64,000 nucleotides of DNA from Microbacterium yannicii (GTDB taxonomy: Bacteria > Actinomycetota > Actinomycetes > Actinomycetales > Microbacteriaceae), in contig NZ_JAMXMB010000027.1 in the NCBI RefSeq assembly GCF_024055635.1, positions 62,001 through 126,000 of the forward strand, given 5' to 3'. The position numbers and the translations under genes were made by a program. The notes beneath the pieces were generated by a model that was given only the letters and a program-made list of their open reading frames with translations, did not search any database and was not told the DNA's origin. Shown one piece after another: positions 16,684 through 25,721 of the stretch. Each line of letters begins with the position of its first letter. The first letter of the stretch is position 1.

Positions 16684-18645
16684 TCAGCCGTCGATGACGG
16701 CGACGAGCTCGTCGAGGAAGGCGTTGAAGTCGGTGCCGCGACGCACGATGCGCTGCACGCTGTCTCGCTCGCTGAACACCTCGACGAACTGCTCGAAGAC
16801 GGTCTGGAACGCCTCGCGATCCGTCTCCGAGAACGCGACGAGTGCGACGACCTGCACCCGTCCGTCGCCCCATGCGATCGACGGGTCGGCGATGCCGATG
16901 GCGATGGCGGTGCGGGATGCCGTCATCTCGAGCGCGTGGGGCACGGCGAGGGCGTCCGTGAACGCGGTGGATGACAGGCGTTCGCGCTCGATGGTGCGCT
17001 CGACGTACTGCGCATCGATGACGCCGCGCTCGCGGAGCAGCGCCCCGAGGGTGCGGATCACGCCTTCCTCGCCCTCGGTCGCGGCGACGTCGAGCCCCCG
17101 GAGGAAGGCCGACGGCTCGAAGTAGCGCTCGAGCTCGGCACGCAGCCGCGCGAGCCGTCGCGAGCGACGGATCCGGCCCGCCGCGGACTGCACCCGCTCG
17201 ACGTCCGCGTCGGTGAGGAACGGCTGGATGCGCACGATGCGCTCGCTCGTCAGGGGCGGGTCGATCGTCGTGAGCACGAGGTCGGTGTCGATCGACGCCC
17301 AGTCGGGGTCGACGCGCGTCTCGACGCCGACGACCTCGACCGCCTGCCCCAGCGAGCGGTCGACGCTGGAGCGCAGCAGCTCGTGCAGGTCGTAGTAGCC
17401 GGGACACACGATGGTCGCGGTGAGCAGCTGGTCGGCACGCCGGCTGCGCTCGAGGCGTCCGCCGACGTGCATGGCGATGTAGGCGATCTCGTCATCGGGC
17501 AGCGGAATGCCGAGGCGCTGCTGCAGGCGGCTGGCGATGAACACCGCCACCTCGAAGATCATCGGATACGTCGACTTGAGCGAGCGCGTCAGCGGGTTGC
17601 GCGACCACGCCTGCTCCCGCGCCCGATGCAGCAGGTTCTGCACGTGCAGCGCCAGGCGCGCCACGAAGTCGTCGTGGGCGATGTCGACGAGGAACTCCTC
17701 GGCGGCGGCGACGACGACATCGCGTACGGCGGCCTGCACCTCGGGATCGAGGGTTGACGGTGTGCTGACGGATGCCGCGCCCTCGATCCCGTCGGGTGCG
17801 ACGACGCGGGTGAGCACGAGAGTCGCGAGATGCTGGAGGTCCGCGCTGCCGAGGCGCACCCCGAGGTGCCGCTCCGACAGGTCGGCGATGATCGCCGCCA
17901 CCTGGGTCTGCGTGGGACGGTCGCGCCCGTTCGCCTGCTCGGCGCCGACGGCGTCGAGCGGGCGGTCCCGGGCGGTGCGGTCGGCGGCGATCGCGATGTG
18001 CATCACGACGTCGGCGATGCCGATCTCGTTGACGAACCATCCGAGCTCGCCGACGCGCGCCACGAGCTCGGTCTTGAACGGACCGAACGCCTGAGCCCCG
18101 ACCGACCCCTCGCCGAGGGTCCGCCGGAGGGCCGCGAGGTCGAAGGATCCGGCATCCATCTCGTCGTGCGCGAGCTTGCTCAGCAGGCGTCGCTGCGCGC
18201 CCTCGGTGCCGCGCAGCCGTGCGTGGGCGGCCGAGCGTTCGAGCGTGAGCTCCGTGCCGCCGAGGAGGCCGCGCACCCGCGACAGGTCGCCCTCGAGCGT
18301 GGCCGGCGACACGTGGAGGGCGTCGGCCGTCTCGAAGACGTCGATGCCGTCGGGGGCGTCCAGCAGCGCGCGCACCAGGGTGTGAAGGCGGTCGCGCGGC
18401 GTGCCCGCGTCCCCGCCGGCGCGCAGGACCGCAGCGGCCTCGGAACCGGCCCGGTACCCCTGCGGGCCCGACTCGACGGCGGTGCCGGGAGCCGCGCGTG
18501 CGTTCGCCGCGGTCACATACGACCGGATGCTGCGAGGAGTCACGCCGAGGGCGTCGGCGAGAGCGGATGCCGTCAGCCAGTCGCCGTCGCGCAGGAGCAG
18601 TGCGAGCACGCGATCTTGCCGGGCCCGGGTCACCAGGCCAGTCAA
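16684..18645 (-). CDS. mtlR: PRD-containing PTS-dependent transcriptional activator (MtlR/BglG-like, with EIIB- and EIIA-like domains)
   Basis: The 653-residue regulator has an N-terminal HTH (LTASALADALGVTPRSIRSYV, about 23-45) and a second winged-helix segment to about 150. Two PTS regulation domains follow (about 175-290 and 310-405), with candidate phosphorylated histidines at 216 and 271 in PRD1 and at 334 and 393 in PRD2. An EIIB-like domain (VCPGYYDL, Cys414) and a mannitol-type EIIA domain (AVPHALE, His570) complete it. The phosphorylation state, set by the adjacent PTS, would control activation of the divergent mannitol operon. The start is uncertain: TTG 18645 or GTG 18633. Confidence 0.85.
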   Translation of the reverse strand: MTGLVTRARQDRVLALLLRDGDWLTASALADALGVTPRSIRSYVTAANARAAPGTAVESGPQGYRAGSEAAAVLRAGGDAGTPRDRLHTLVRALLDAPDGIDVFETADALHVSPATLEGDLSRVRGLLGGTELTLERSAAHARLRGTEGAQRRLLSKLAHDEMDAGSFDLAALRRTLGEGSVGAQAFGPFKTELVARVGELGWFVNEIGIADVVMHIAIAADRTARDRPLDAVGAEQANGRDRPTQTQVAAIIADLSERHLGVRLGSADLQHLATLVLTRVVAPDGIEGAASVSTPSTLDPEVQAAVRDVVVAAAEEFLVDIAHDDFVARLALHVQNLLHRAREQAWSRNPLTRSLKSTYPMIFEVAVFIASRLQQRLGIPLPDDEIAYIAMHVGGRLERSRRADQLLTATIVCPGYYDLHELLRSSVDRSLGQAVEVVGVETRVDPDWASIDTDLVLTTIDPPLTSERIVRIQPFLTDADVERVQSAAGRIRRSRRLARLRAELERYFEPSAFLRGLDVAATEGEEGVIRTLGALLRERGVIDAQYVERTIERERLSSTAFTDALAVPHALEMTASRTAIAIGIADPSIAWGDGRVQVVALVAFSETDREAFQTVFEQFVEVFSERDSVQRIVRRGTDFNAFLDELVAVIDG

Positions 18646-18683
18646 CCACGGCGCTGTCGCCCGAGGTCCTCCGTAGCCTCATT

Positions 18684-18746
18684 GCGTTTCGTCTCGCTCG
18701 TTCCTCGCTCGCTCAACGACCGGACAGTGCGGTTAAGCGAGCGAGC
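18684..18746. repeat. GCGTTTCGTCTCGCTCG-type intergenic repeat
   Basis: One arm of the family (GCGTTTCGTCTCGCTCG to CTCAACGACCGG) is followed by GTTAAGCGAGCGAGC, forming a roughly 14-bp stem with one mismatch. It lies in the divergent control region between mtlR and the PTS operon. Confidence 0.75.
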
Positions 18747-18871
18747 AAACGGCTCGCTGTCGTGACCGCGACCCACCGGTCGTCGCGCGAGGGAGCGCCG
18801 GCGATCGAGTCGCAACGCCCCGGCCTCGGCGCACGACCCGACCGTTTCCGCCCCCGCGGAAGAAGGAGTGG

Positions 18872-18900
18872 TTGTCCCCTCTCAGCGTTCTCACAAGAAT
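18872..18900 (+). promoter_or_regulatory. Candidate promoter of the PTS operon
   Basis: TTGTCC (18872-18877) and AAGAAT (18895-18900) are 17 bp apart, a good sigma-A-type spacing, and lie just ahead of the ribosome binding site of the first PTS gene. Confidence 0.4.
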
Positions 18901-18920
18901 GGCCATGAGGAGGCGGGTCG

Positions 18921-19277
18921 ATGAGGATCCTGGTGGTCTGCGGAGCGGGTGCCTCGAGCACCTTCGTCGCTCAGCGCGTTCGTCACGCGGCGCATGCGGA
19001 GGGTCTCGACTATTCCGCGTTCGCCGGCACCGAGCAGTCGCTGCCGATCGATCTCGATGGCGCCGACGTCGTCCTGGTGGGACCGCATCTTGCGCACGCG
19101 CTGGAGCGCATCGATCGGGATGCCGCCGCACGGGGCACGATCGTCGTTCTGCTGCCGTCCGACATCTTCGGAGACCGCGACGGCACCCGCACCCTCGCGC
19201 TGGTCCGCGCCGCGACCGGAAGCCCCGGGGGGTCGCTTCCGGCCGCGGCGGCGGACCCGCCGGACAGTCCCGACTGA
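18921..19277 (+). CDS. Orphan PTS EIIB protein of the lactose/cellobiose type
   Basis: The 118-residue protein begins MRILVVCGAGASSTFVAQRV: Cys8 in the CGAGASST loop is the phosphorylated cysteine of the lactose/cellobiose IIB family. The single alpha/beta domain ends near residue 100 and is followed by a disordered Pro/Ala tail. GAGGAGG lies upstream of the ATG. No cellobiose-type IIC or IIA is in the window. The gene instead heads the operon with HPr, enzyme I and the mannitol permease, which carries its own IIB. It may phosphorylate or sense something other than a transported sugar, or pair with a IIC encoded elsewhere. Confidence 0.82.
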   Translation: MRILVVCGAGASSTFVAQRVRHAAHAEGLDYSAFAGTEQSLPIDLDGADVVLVGPHLAHALERIDRDAAARGTIVVLLPSDIFGDRDGTRTLALVRAATGSPGGSLPAAAADPPDSPD

Positions 19278-19322
19278 CCCGCCATCCCCTGAACGCCGAG
19301 CTCACGACAGAGAGGTCACCCC

Positions 19323-19601
19323 ATGCCACCCATCTCCCGCACCGTCCGGATCGGATCGGCGCACGGGCTGCACGCGCGGCCCGCGAAGCTGTTCGCGCAG
19401 GCGGCGAAGGATGCCGGCATCCCGATCACGATCGCGAAGGACGCCGGCGGCCCGGTCAACGCCGCCAGCATCCTGGGCGTGATCGCGCTCGGCGTGGAGC
19501 AGGGCGACTACGTGACCCTCACGGCGGACGGTGACAACGCCGACGCCACGCTCGACAGGCTCGCCGAGCTGCTCACCACCGACCACGACGCGGAGGCCTG
19601 A
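19323..19601 (+). CDS. ptsH: HPr phosphocarrier protein
   Basis: This 92-residue protein carries the HPr active-site motif GLHARPA with phosphorylatable His17 and the regulatory-site region NAASILGV with Ser49. The C-terminus is slightly longer than usual (DHDAEA). It passes phosphate from enzyme I to the EIIA domains. Gene order IIB-HPr-EI with tiny gaps indicates one mRNA. I cannot see an HPr kinase gene, so use of Ser49 is unproven. Confidence 0.93.
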   Translation: MPPISRTVRIGSAHGLHARPAKLFAQAAKDAGIPITIAKDAGGPVNAASILGVIALGVEQGDYVTLTADGDNADATLDRLAELLTTDHDAEA

Positions 19602-19602
19602 G

Positions 19603-21294
19603 ATGACCGAGCTGCGAGGTGTCGGCATCGGCCTGGGCGTCGCCCAGGGACCTGTCGCGCGCATGGCGGAGCCGGCGCCCCCTCCCTCCGACGCACCCAG
19701 CACGTTGAGCGTCGACGAGGAGAAGGCGCGGGTGACGGATGCCGTCGCCGCCGTCGCCCGCGAGCTCGAGGCGCGCGGGGCGCAGGCCGGCGGCGCCGCA
19801 CAGGAGGTGCTCGAGGCGCAGGCGATGATGGCGGAGGACCCGACCCTCGTCGATGAGGTCGGCACCCGCCTGGCCCAGGGACGGACGGGCGAGTTCGCGG
19901 TGTTCGACGCGTTCGCGTCGTTCCGCGAGCAGCTCACCGCGCTCGGCGGCTACCTCGGCGAGCGCGCCGCCGACCTCGACGACGTCGCCCAGCGCGTCAT
20001 CGCCCGGCTGCGCGGCGAGCCCGCACCGGGCGTGCCCGATCCCGGGCATCCTTTCGTGCTCGTCGCGAAGGATCTCGCGCCGGCCGACACCGCGCTCCTG
20101 GACCTCGACAAGGTGCTGGCGCTCGTCACCACGGAGGGCGGCCCGACGTCGCACACGGCGATCCTCGCGCGCGAGAAGTCGATCGTCGCGATCGTCGGCG
20201 CGGCTGACGCCAAGAACCTGCGGGACGGCGAGACCGTGATCGTGGATGCCGCGGCCGGCGTCGTCACGACGGCGGCGACGCCCGACGAGCTCGAGCGCGC
20301 TCAGCGCCGCGCCGAGGAGCGGGCATCCGCCTCGTCCGCGCCGATCACCGACGGCGCCCTCGCCGACGGCACGCCGGTGCCGCTGCTCGCGAACCTCGGC
20401 AAGCCGGAGGGCGCCGTCGATGCGGTGGCCCTCGGCGCCGAGGGCGTCGGGCTCTTCCGCACCGAGTTCCTCTTCCTGAGCTCGGCGCAGGCACCGACCG
20501 TCGAGCAGCAGCGCGAGGCCTACACGAAGCTGCTCGCGGCGTTCCCGGGCAAGAAGGTCGTCGTCCGCGTGCTCGACGCCGGCGCCGACAAGCCGCTGGC
20601 GTTCCTCAACGACGCGCACGAGGAGAACCCGGCGCTCGGGCTCCGCGGCATCCGCGCCCTGCGGGCGAGCGAAGACATCCTCCGGGAGCAGCTCACCGCA
20701 CTTGCAGAGGCGGATGCCGCCACCGACGCCGACCTCTGGGTCATGGCGCCGATGGTGGCGACCGTCGAGGAATCGGAGTACTTCACCGACATCGCCCGCG
20801 ACTACGGCATCAAGACTGCCGGGGTCATGGTCGAGGTGCCGTCCTCCGCGCTGCTGGCCGACCGGATCCTGTCGTACACCGACTTCGCGTCGATCGGCAC
20901 CAACGACCTCACGCAGTACACGATGGCGGCCGACCGCCTGCTCGGCTCGGTCGCCTCCCTCCAGGATCCCTGGCACCCCGCGGTGCTGCGGCTCATCCGC
21001 GAGGTCGGCGACGCCGGCCGGGCGCACGGCAAGCCGGTCGGCATCTGCGGCGAGGCGGCGGCCGACCCGCTCCTTGCCGTGGTGCTCGTGGGCCTCGGCG
21101 CCACGAGCCTGTCGATGGCTCCCACGGCCCTCGCCGACGTGCGCGCCACGCTGCTGAAGCACACCGCCGGCCAGGCGCGCGACATCGCCGCCGCCGCCCT
21201 CGCCGCGTCGGACGCGGCATCCGCTCGAATCGCGGCGCAGCAGGCCGCGGCCGGCAGCACGAGCACCACCGCCCAGACGGCGGCCACCCGATAG
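19603..21294 (+). CDS. ptsI: Phosphoenolpyruvate-protein phosphotransferase (PTS enzyme I)
   Basis: The 563-residue protein is enzyme I: an HPr-binding N-terminal helical domain, the phosphohistidine motif TTEGGPTSHTAILA (His184), and the PEP-binding barrel with GLFRTEFLFL, VVRVLDAGADKP, GIRALR, the SIGTNDLTQYTMAADR segment and the catalytic cysteine in GICGEAAADP. It starts the phosphate chain from PEP. The C-terminal 45 residues are an Ala-rich extension beyond the usual end. The ATG lies one base after the HPr stop codon. This is the general PTS enzyme encoded inside a sugar-specific operon. Confidence 0.94.
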   Translation: MTELRGVGIGLGVAQGPVARMAEPAPPPSDAPSTLSVDEEKARVTDAVAAVARELEARGAQAGGAAQEVLEAQAMMAEDPTLVDEVGTRLAQGRTGEFAVFDAFASFREQLTALGGYLGERAADLDDVAQRVIARLRGEPAPGVPDPGHPFVLVAKDLAPADTALLDLDKVLALVTTEGGPTSHTAILAREKSIVAIVGAADAKNLRDGETVIVDAAAGVVTTAATPDELERAQRRAEERASASSAPITDGALADGTPVPLLANLGKPEGAVDAVALGAEGVGLFRTEFLFLSSAQAPTVEQQREAYTKLLAAFPGKKVVVRVLDAGADKPLAFLNDAHEENPALGLRGIRALRASEDILREQLTALAEADAATDADLWVMAPMVATVEESEYFTDIARDYGIKTAGVMVEVPSSALLADRILSYTDFASIGTNDLTQYTMAADRLLGSVASLQDPWHPAVLRLIREVGDAGRAHGKPVGICGEAAADPLLAVVLVGLGATSLSMAPTALADVRATLLKHTAGQARDIAAAALAASDAASARIAAQQAAAGSTSTTAQTAATR

Positions 21295-21343
21295 ACCGCC
21301 CGCAGCTGCGGCACAACGAGAAGAGAAGAAGGAGACAGCAGAC

Positions 21344-22906
21344 ATGACAACGGCGTCTGTGCCCGCATCGGGCACCAACAAGGCTCGGGTCGGAGTCCAG
21401 CGCTTCGGCACGTTCCTGTCCGGCATGATCATGCCGAACATCCCGGCCCTGATCGCGTGGGGCATCTTCACGGCGTTCTTCATCGAGGTGGGGTGGACAC
21501 CCAACGCGGACCTCGCGACGATCGTCGGCCCGTTCATCCACTACCTGCTGCCGATCATCATCGCCTACACGGGCGGCAACATCGTGTACGGCGTCCGCGG
21601 CGGCGTCGTCGCCTCGATCGGCGTCATGGGCGCGATCGCCGGGTCGGATTTCCTGATCGCACAGATCAACGCGGACCTTCCCGCCGACAACCAGCTCGGC
21701 CAGGTACACATGTTCATCGGCGCGATGATCATGGCGCCGCTGTCGGCGTACACGATGAAATGGCTCGACAGCCTCTGGGAAGGCAAGATCAAGGCGGGCT
21801 TCGAGATGCTCGTCAACATGTTCTCGGCCGGCATCTGGGGCTTCGTGATGGCCATCGTCGGGTTCTACCCGATCGCGTGGCTGGTCAACGGGCTGATGCA
21901 GATCCTCAGCAGCGGCGTCAACTGGCTCGTCGACATGAACCTGCTGCCGCTGACCAGCATCATCATCGAGCCGGCGAAGGTGCTGTTCCTCAACAACGCC
22001 ATCAACCACGGCGTCCTGACGCCGCTGGGCATCCAGCAGGCGGCCGACGCCCCGAACAACGCATCGATCCTCTTCCTCCTCGAGGCCAATCCCGGCCCGG
22101 GTGTGGGTCTGCTGCTGGCGTTCACCTTCTTCGGCATCGGGGCGGCACGCGCCTCGGCGCCCGGGGCTGCCGTGATCCAGTTCTTCGGCGGCATCCACGA
22201 GGTGTACTTCCCGTATGCGCTGATGAAGCCCATGGTGATCCTGGCGCTCATCGCGGGAGGCGCGACGGGTGTCACGACGAACATGCTCCTCGGCGGAGCC
22301 CTTCGAGCGCCAGCCGCACCTGGCAGTATCTTCGCGGTGCTCGCGCAGACGGCCACGGGTTCGTACTTCGCGGTCATCCTGTCGGTGATCCTTGCCGCAG
22401 CGGTCACCTTCGTCCTCACGGCGTTGATCCTCCGGGCCTCGCGCAAGCGCGACCTCGAGGCGATGGCAGCGACGGACGATGCCTTCGGCGCCGCGATCAC
22501 GCAGACGGAGGCGGCCAAGGGCAAGTCCTCCGACGCGCTCTCGGGCCTGCGCGGCGGCGCCGCCACTGGACCCGACGGCGGCATCGAGCCGGCGACCATG
22601 ACCGAGCGCGAGATCAAGAACATCGTGTTCGCGTGCGACGCGGGCATGGGTTCGTCGGCGATGGGCGCCAGCGTCCTGCGCAACAAGATCAAGAAGGCGG
22701 GCATCGAGGACGTCACCGTCGTCAACAAGGCGATCGCGGCGCTGGATGCCTCGGCGGACCTGGTCATCACCCAGAACCAGCTCACCGACCGGGCGCGGCA
22801 GAAGACGCCCGGCTCGGTGCACGTGTCGGTGGACAACTTCATGAACTCGCCCCGATACGACGAGGTCGTGGACCTGGTGCGCGCGCAGCACCAGGATGGG
22901 GCGTAG
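21344..22906 (+). CDS. mtlA: Mannitol-specific PTS permease, EIICB (CmtA/MtlA type)
   Basis: The 520-residue protein has an IIC membrane domain (about 20-355) that begins GVQRFGTFLSGMIMPNIPALIAWG and contains the signature GGIHEVYFPYALMKP. A 60-residue linker leads to an IIB domain with FACDAGMGSSAMGA, where Cys431 is phosphorylated. It lacks a fused IIA, which is encoded as a separate protein just downstream, as in Gram-positive mannitol systems. It imports mannitol and releases mannitol-1-phosphate. AGAAGGAG stands ahead of the ATG. Confidence 0.93.
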   Translation: MTTASVPASGTNKARVGVQRFGTFLSGMIMPNIPALIAWGIFTAFFIEVGWTPNADLATIVGPFIHYLLPIIIAYTGGNIVYGVRGGVVASIGVMGAIAGSDFLIAQINADLPADNQLGQVHMFIGAMIMAPLSAYTMKWLDSLWEGKIKAGFEMLVNMFSAGIWGFVMAIVGFYPIAWLVNGLMQILSSGVNWLVDMNLLPLTSIIIEPAKVLFLNNAINHGVLTPLGIQQAADAPNNASILFLLEANPGPGVGLLLAFTFFGIGAARASAPGAAVIQFFGGIHEVYFPYALMKPMVILALIAGGATGVTTNMLLGGALRAPAAPGSIFAVLAQTATGSYFAVILSVILAAAVTFVLTALILRASRKRDLEAMAATDDAFGAAITQTEAAKGKSSDALSGLRGGAATGPDGGIEPATMTEREIKNIVFACDAGMGSSAMGASVLRNKIKKAGIEDVTVVNKAIAALDASADLVITQNQLTDRARQKTPGSVHVSVDNFMNSPRYDEVVDLVRAQHQDGA

Positions 22907-23050
22907 CCGAGACCGCGGTGGGGCCGGGCGGGCGCTTCATGCCCTCGGCCCCATCGCCCGGCCGGCCACGGCGAGCATCGCCGCGGCGCAGGCCGCGGCA
23001 TCCGTCATCCGTTGATGACAACCGGAACGAACGATGAGAGAGGCGAAGAC

Positions 23051-23488
23051 ATGGCACGCGAGGTCCTGAGCATCGGTCAGGTGCGCATCCACTCCGGAAG
23101 CGCGACGCGCAACGAGGCGATGAAGGAGGCCGCCGACATCCTGCAGGCTGCGGGCGCGGTCACCGGCGCGTACTACGACGCCATGCTGCAGCGCGAGCAG
23201 ACCGTGTCGACGTACATGGGCAACGAGCTGGCGATCCCGCACGGCACGAATGAGACGAAGGGCGAGATCCTCGAGTCCGCGCTGTCGGTGGTGCGCTACG
23301 ACGGCGGGGTCGACTGGGACGGCAACCCCGTCACCTTCGTCGTCGGCATCGCAGGCAAAGGCGACGAGCACCTCGAGATCCTCTCTCAGATCGCCATCCT
23401 GTTCTCGGAGGAGGACGACGTGGCGCGCCTGAAGCAGGCGCAGACGCCGGAGGAGCTCTTCAGCCTGGTGTCGGCGGCGGGCGTCTGA
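23051..23488 (+). CDS. mtlF: Mannitol-specific PTS EIIA
   Basis: The 145-residue protein is a mannitol/fructose type IIA: GSATRNEAMKEAADILQAAGAV, then the active-site histidine in NELAIPHGTNE (His64), and the C-terminal helix EEDDVARLKQAQTPEEL. It carries phosphate from HPr to the IIB domain of MtlA. ATG 23051 is preceded by GAGAGAGGCGAAGAC; an upstream in-frame start at 23012 would add a non-conserved leader and is not used. Its stop overlaps the mtlD start (TGATG). Confidence 0.93.
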   Translation: MAREVLSIGQVRIHSGSATRNEAMKEAADILQAAGAVTGAYYDAMLQREQTVSTYMGNELAIPHGTNETKGEILESALSVVRYDGGVDWDGNPVTFVVGIAGKGDEHLEILSQIAILFSEEDDVARLKQAQTPEELFSLVSAAGV

Positions 23489-24642
23489 TGAAGGCCGTCC
23501 ACTTCGGCGCCGGCAACATCGGTCGCGGCTTCGTGGGACTCCTCCTTCACGAAGGCGGATACGAGCTCGTCTTCTCCGACGTGGCCGCACCGCTGGTCGA
23601 CGCGATCAACCGCGCGTCGAAGTACACCGTGCACGAGGTGGGCGAAGGCGGGCGCGACACCGTCGTCACGGGCTTCCGCGCGATCAACAGCGCGGAGCAT
23701 CCCGAGCAGGTGGTGGAAGAGATCGCGGGCGCCAACGTCGTCACGACCGCCGTCGGGCCGACGATCCTGAAGTTCGTCGCCCCGCACATCGTCGGGGGGC
23801 TCGCGCTGCGCGATCCGTCCAGTCCGCCGCTGCAGATCCTGGCGTGCGAGAACGCGATCAACGCCACGGATCTGCTGCGCGACGAGATCAAGGAGCTCGC
23901 GGGCGACGCCTGGGACGCGCTTGCCTCCCGTGCCGTCTTCGCGAACACCGCCGTCGACCGAATCGTGCCCGGTCAGCCCGAAGGAGGCGGAGTGGACGTC
24001 ACCGTCGAGCCCTTCTTCGAGTGGGCCATCGAGCGGCCGCCGTTCGGCGACGATCCGCCCCGCATCCCGGGCGCACACTTCGTCGACGACCTCGAACCGT
24101 ACATCGAGCGCAAGCTGTTCACGGTCAACACCGGTCACGCCGCCACCGCGTACTTCGGCGCCCAGGCAGGGGTGGAAGGGATCGCACAGGCGCTCGCCGA
24201 CCCCCAGCTGTCCGCACGCGTCGAGGCGGCGCTCGAAGAGACGTCGGCCCTTCTCGAGGCCAAGCACGGGCTCGATGCCGAGTCCCTCGCGGCCTACCGG
24301 TCGACGATCCTGAGCCGCTTCCGCAACACCGCCCTGCCCGACACGGTGTGGCGGGTCGGCCGTCAGCCGCTGCGCAAGCTCTCGCGCCACGAGCGGTTCG
24401 TCGGCCCCGCCGCCGAGGCCGCCGAGCGCGGTCTCGGCGTCGACGCGCTGGTCGACGCAATGGGCGCGGCGCTGGCCTTCGACGACACAGAGGACGCCCA
24501 GTCGGTGGACCTGCAGCGGATGCTGCGGGAACAGGATGCCGCGACCTTCACGGCGTCCGTCACAGGCCTCGAGCCGGAGCATCCGCTGTTCACCAAGGTC
24601 GAGGCCGTCGTCGCGGCACGGCAGGCGGAACTCGGAGCCTGA
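23488..24642 (+). CDS. mtlD: Mannitol-1-phosphate 5-dehydrogenase
   Basis: The 384-residue protein begins MKAVHFGAGNIGRGFVGLLL, the NAD-binding N-terminus of bacterial mannitol-1-phosphate dehydrogenases. The substrate-domain segment ERKLFTVNTGHAATAYFGA places the catalytic Lys and the NxGH motif. It oxidises mannitol-1-phosphate to fructose-6-phosphate with NAD, completing the pathway fed by MtlA/MtlF. The start overlaps the mtlF stop by one base, so coupling is tight. Confidence 0.94.
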   Translation: MKAVHFGAGNIGRGFVGLLLHEGGYELVFSDVAAPLVDAINRASKYTVHEVGEGGRDTVVTGFRAINSAEHPEQVVEEIAGANVVTTAVGPTILKFVAPHIVGGLALRDPSSPPLQILACENAINATDLLRDEIKELAGDAWDALASRAVFANTAVDRIVPGQPEGGGVDVTVEPFFEWAIERPPFGDDPPRIPGAHFVDDLEPYIERKLFTVNTGHAATAYFGAQAGVEGIAQALADPQLSARVEAALEETSALLEAKHGLDAESLAAYRSTILSRFRNTALPDTVWRVGRQPLRKLSRHERFVGPAAEAAERGLGVDALVDAMGAALAFDDTEDAQSVDLQRMLREQDAATFTASVTGLEPEHPLFTKVEAVVAARQAELGA

Positions 24643-24675
24643 CCGGGCTCGCAGGTTGAGCGGCACGCGCCGGTC

Positions 24676-24681
24676 TACGCT
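24676..24681 (+). promoter_or_regulatory. -10 box of leaderless hydrolase mRNA
   Basis: TACGCT lies six bases before the GTG at 24688. Confidence 0.5.
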
Positions 24682-24687
24682 CGACCG

Positions 24688-25518
24688 GTGACCCCGAGCG
24701 CCCCCTCCCCCGAGCCCGCACCCGACGCCGAGGCGGGATCGGAGGCCATGGCTCCATCGGCACCCAAGACCCGCCGGCGCGGTCTCCGGGTGCTGTGGTG
24801 GATCCTCGGCTCGCTCGGCGCCCTCATCGTGCTCGCCGTCGTGGGCATCGTGATCTGGAGCCAGGTCGGCGTCATGGCCGCCGAGCCGGGACCCCTTGCC
24901 GACGTGCGCGCGAACACCGCGATCGAGATCACCGACACCGACGCGGGCATCGTGCTGGCACCTGCCGGCGAGTCGGCGGACGTCGGCCTCGTGTACGTGC
25001 CGGGCGCAAAGGTCGACCCCTGGGCATATGCAGACAAGCTGTCGGGTCTCGTCGCCGAGGACGGCGTCACCGTGGTCATCACGAAGCCCTGGCTGAACCT
25101 CGCGTTCTTCGACCTGCGCCCGCTATCGGCATTCACCGACCTGGCACCCGGAATCGACACCTGGCTCGTCGGCGGCCACTCGCTCGGTGGCGTGCGCGCG
25201 TGCCAGCTGGCAACGGATGCCGACGGTCTTGCGCTCTTCGGCTCTTACTGCGCCAACGACCTGTCGACGTCGGGACTGCCCGTGATCAGCGTGTCCGGCA
25301 GCGAGGACGGCCTGTCGACACCGGAGAAGATCGCCGAGGCGAGGCCCCTCCTGCCCGACGACGCCGAGATGCACGAGATCGAAGGCGCGAGTCACGCATC
25401 CTTCGGTGACTATGGACCGCAGCCCGGCGACGGCACGCCGACGATCGCGGACGACGACATGCGCGACCAGCTCACCGAGCTCGTGGGGCCTTTCGCCCTC
25501 GCCACCGCCGGTCGCTGA
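24688..25518 (+). CDS. Membrane-anchored alpha/beta hydrolase
   Basis: The 276-residue protein has a Pro/Ala-rich cytoplasmic start, a basic RRRGLR stretch and one membrane helix at about 33-57. The remainder should face outward. The hydrolase core shows the nucleophile elbow GGHSLGGVRAC (Ser165), an acid in SGSEDGLSTPEK and a histidine in EGASHASFGDYGPQPGDG. The pattern matches the alpha/beta hydrolase fold-5 group found in many actinobacteria. The substrate is unknown; cell-envelope esterase activity is a guess. A palindromic repeat follows the stop. Confidence 0.8.
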   Translation: MTPSAPSPEPAPDAEAGSEAMAPSAPKTRRRGLRVLWWILGSLGALIVLAVVGIVIWSQVGVMAAEPGPLADVRANTAIEITDTDAGIVLAPAGESADVGLVYVPGAKVDPWAYADKLSGLVAEDGVTVVITKPWLNLAFFDLRPLSAFTDLAPGIDTWLVGGHSLGGVRACQLATDADGLALFGSYCANDLSTSGLPVISVSGSEDGLSTPEKIAEARPLLPDDAEMHEIEGASHASFGDYGPQPGDGTPTIADDDMRDQLTELVGPFALATAGR

Positions 25519-25570
25519 CCGGCGCTCCCGCCCGAAGCCGAAGCGGACTGACGTCTGGACCGCATCCACC

Positions 25571-25665
25571 GCGTTTCGTCTCGCTCGTTCCTCGCTCGCT
25601 CAACGACCGGACAGCCCACGTCCCGGTCGTTGAGCGAGGCAGCGCCAGCGACCGAGACGAAACGC
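25571..25665. repeat. Inverted pair of GCGTTTCGTCTCGCTCG-type repeats
   Basis: The arms 25571-25610 (GCGTTTCGTC..CAACGACCGG) and 25623-25665 (CCGGTCGTTG..GACGAAACGC) flank a 12-base loop. The arm order is opposite to that of the copies at 8.9 and 58.9 kb. It probably terminates the hydrolase gene. Confidence 0.85.
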
Positions 25666-25707
25666 CCCGAGCCGACGGGCCGGGCTGAGCGACCGGCACC
25701 GCCCGCC

Positions 25708-25713
25708 TAGACT
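25708..25713 (+). promoter_or_regulatory. -10 box, leaderless or very short leader
   Basis: TAGACT lies eight bases before the GTG at 25722. Confidence 0.45.
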
Positions 25714-25721
25714 GGAATCCC

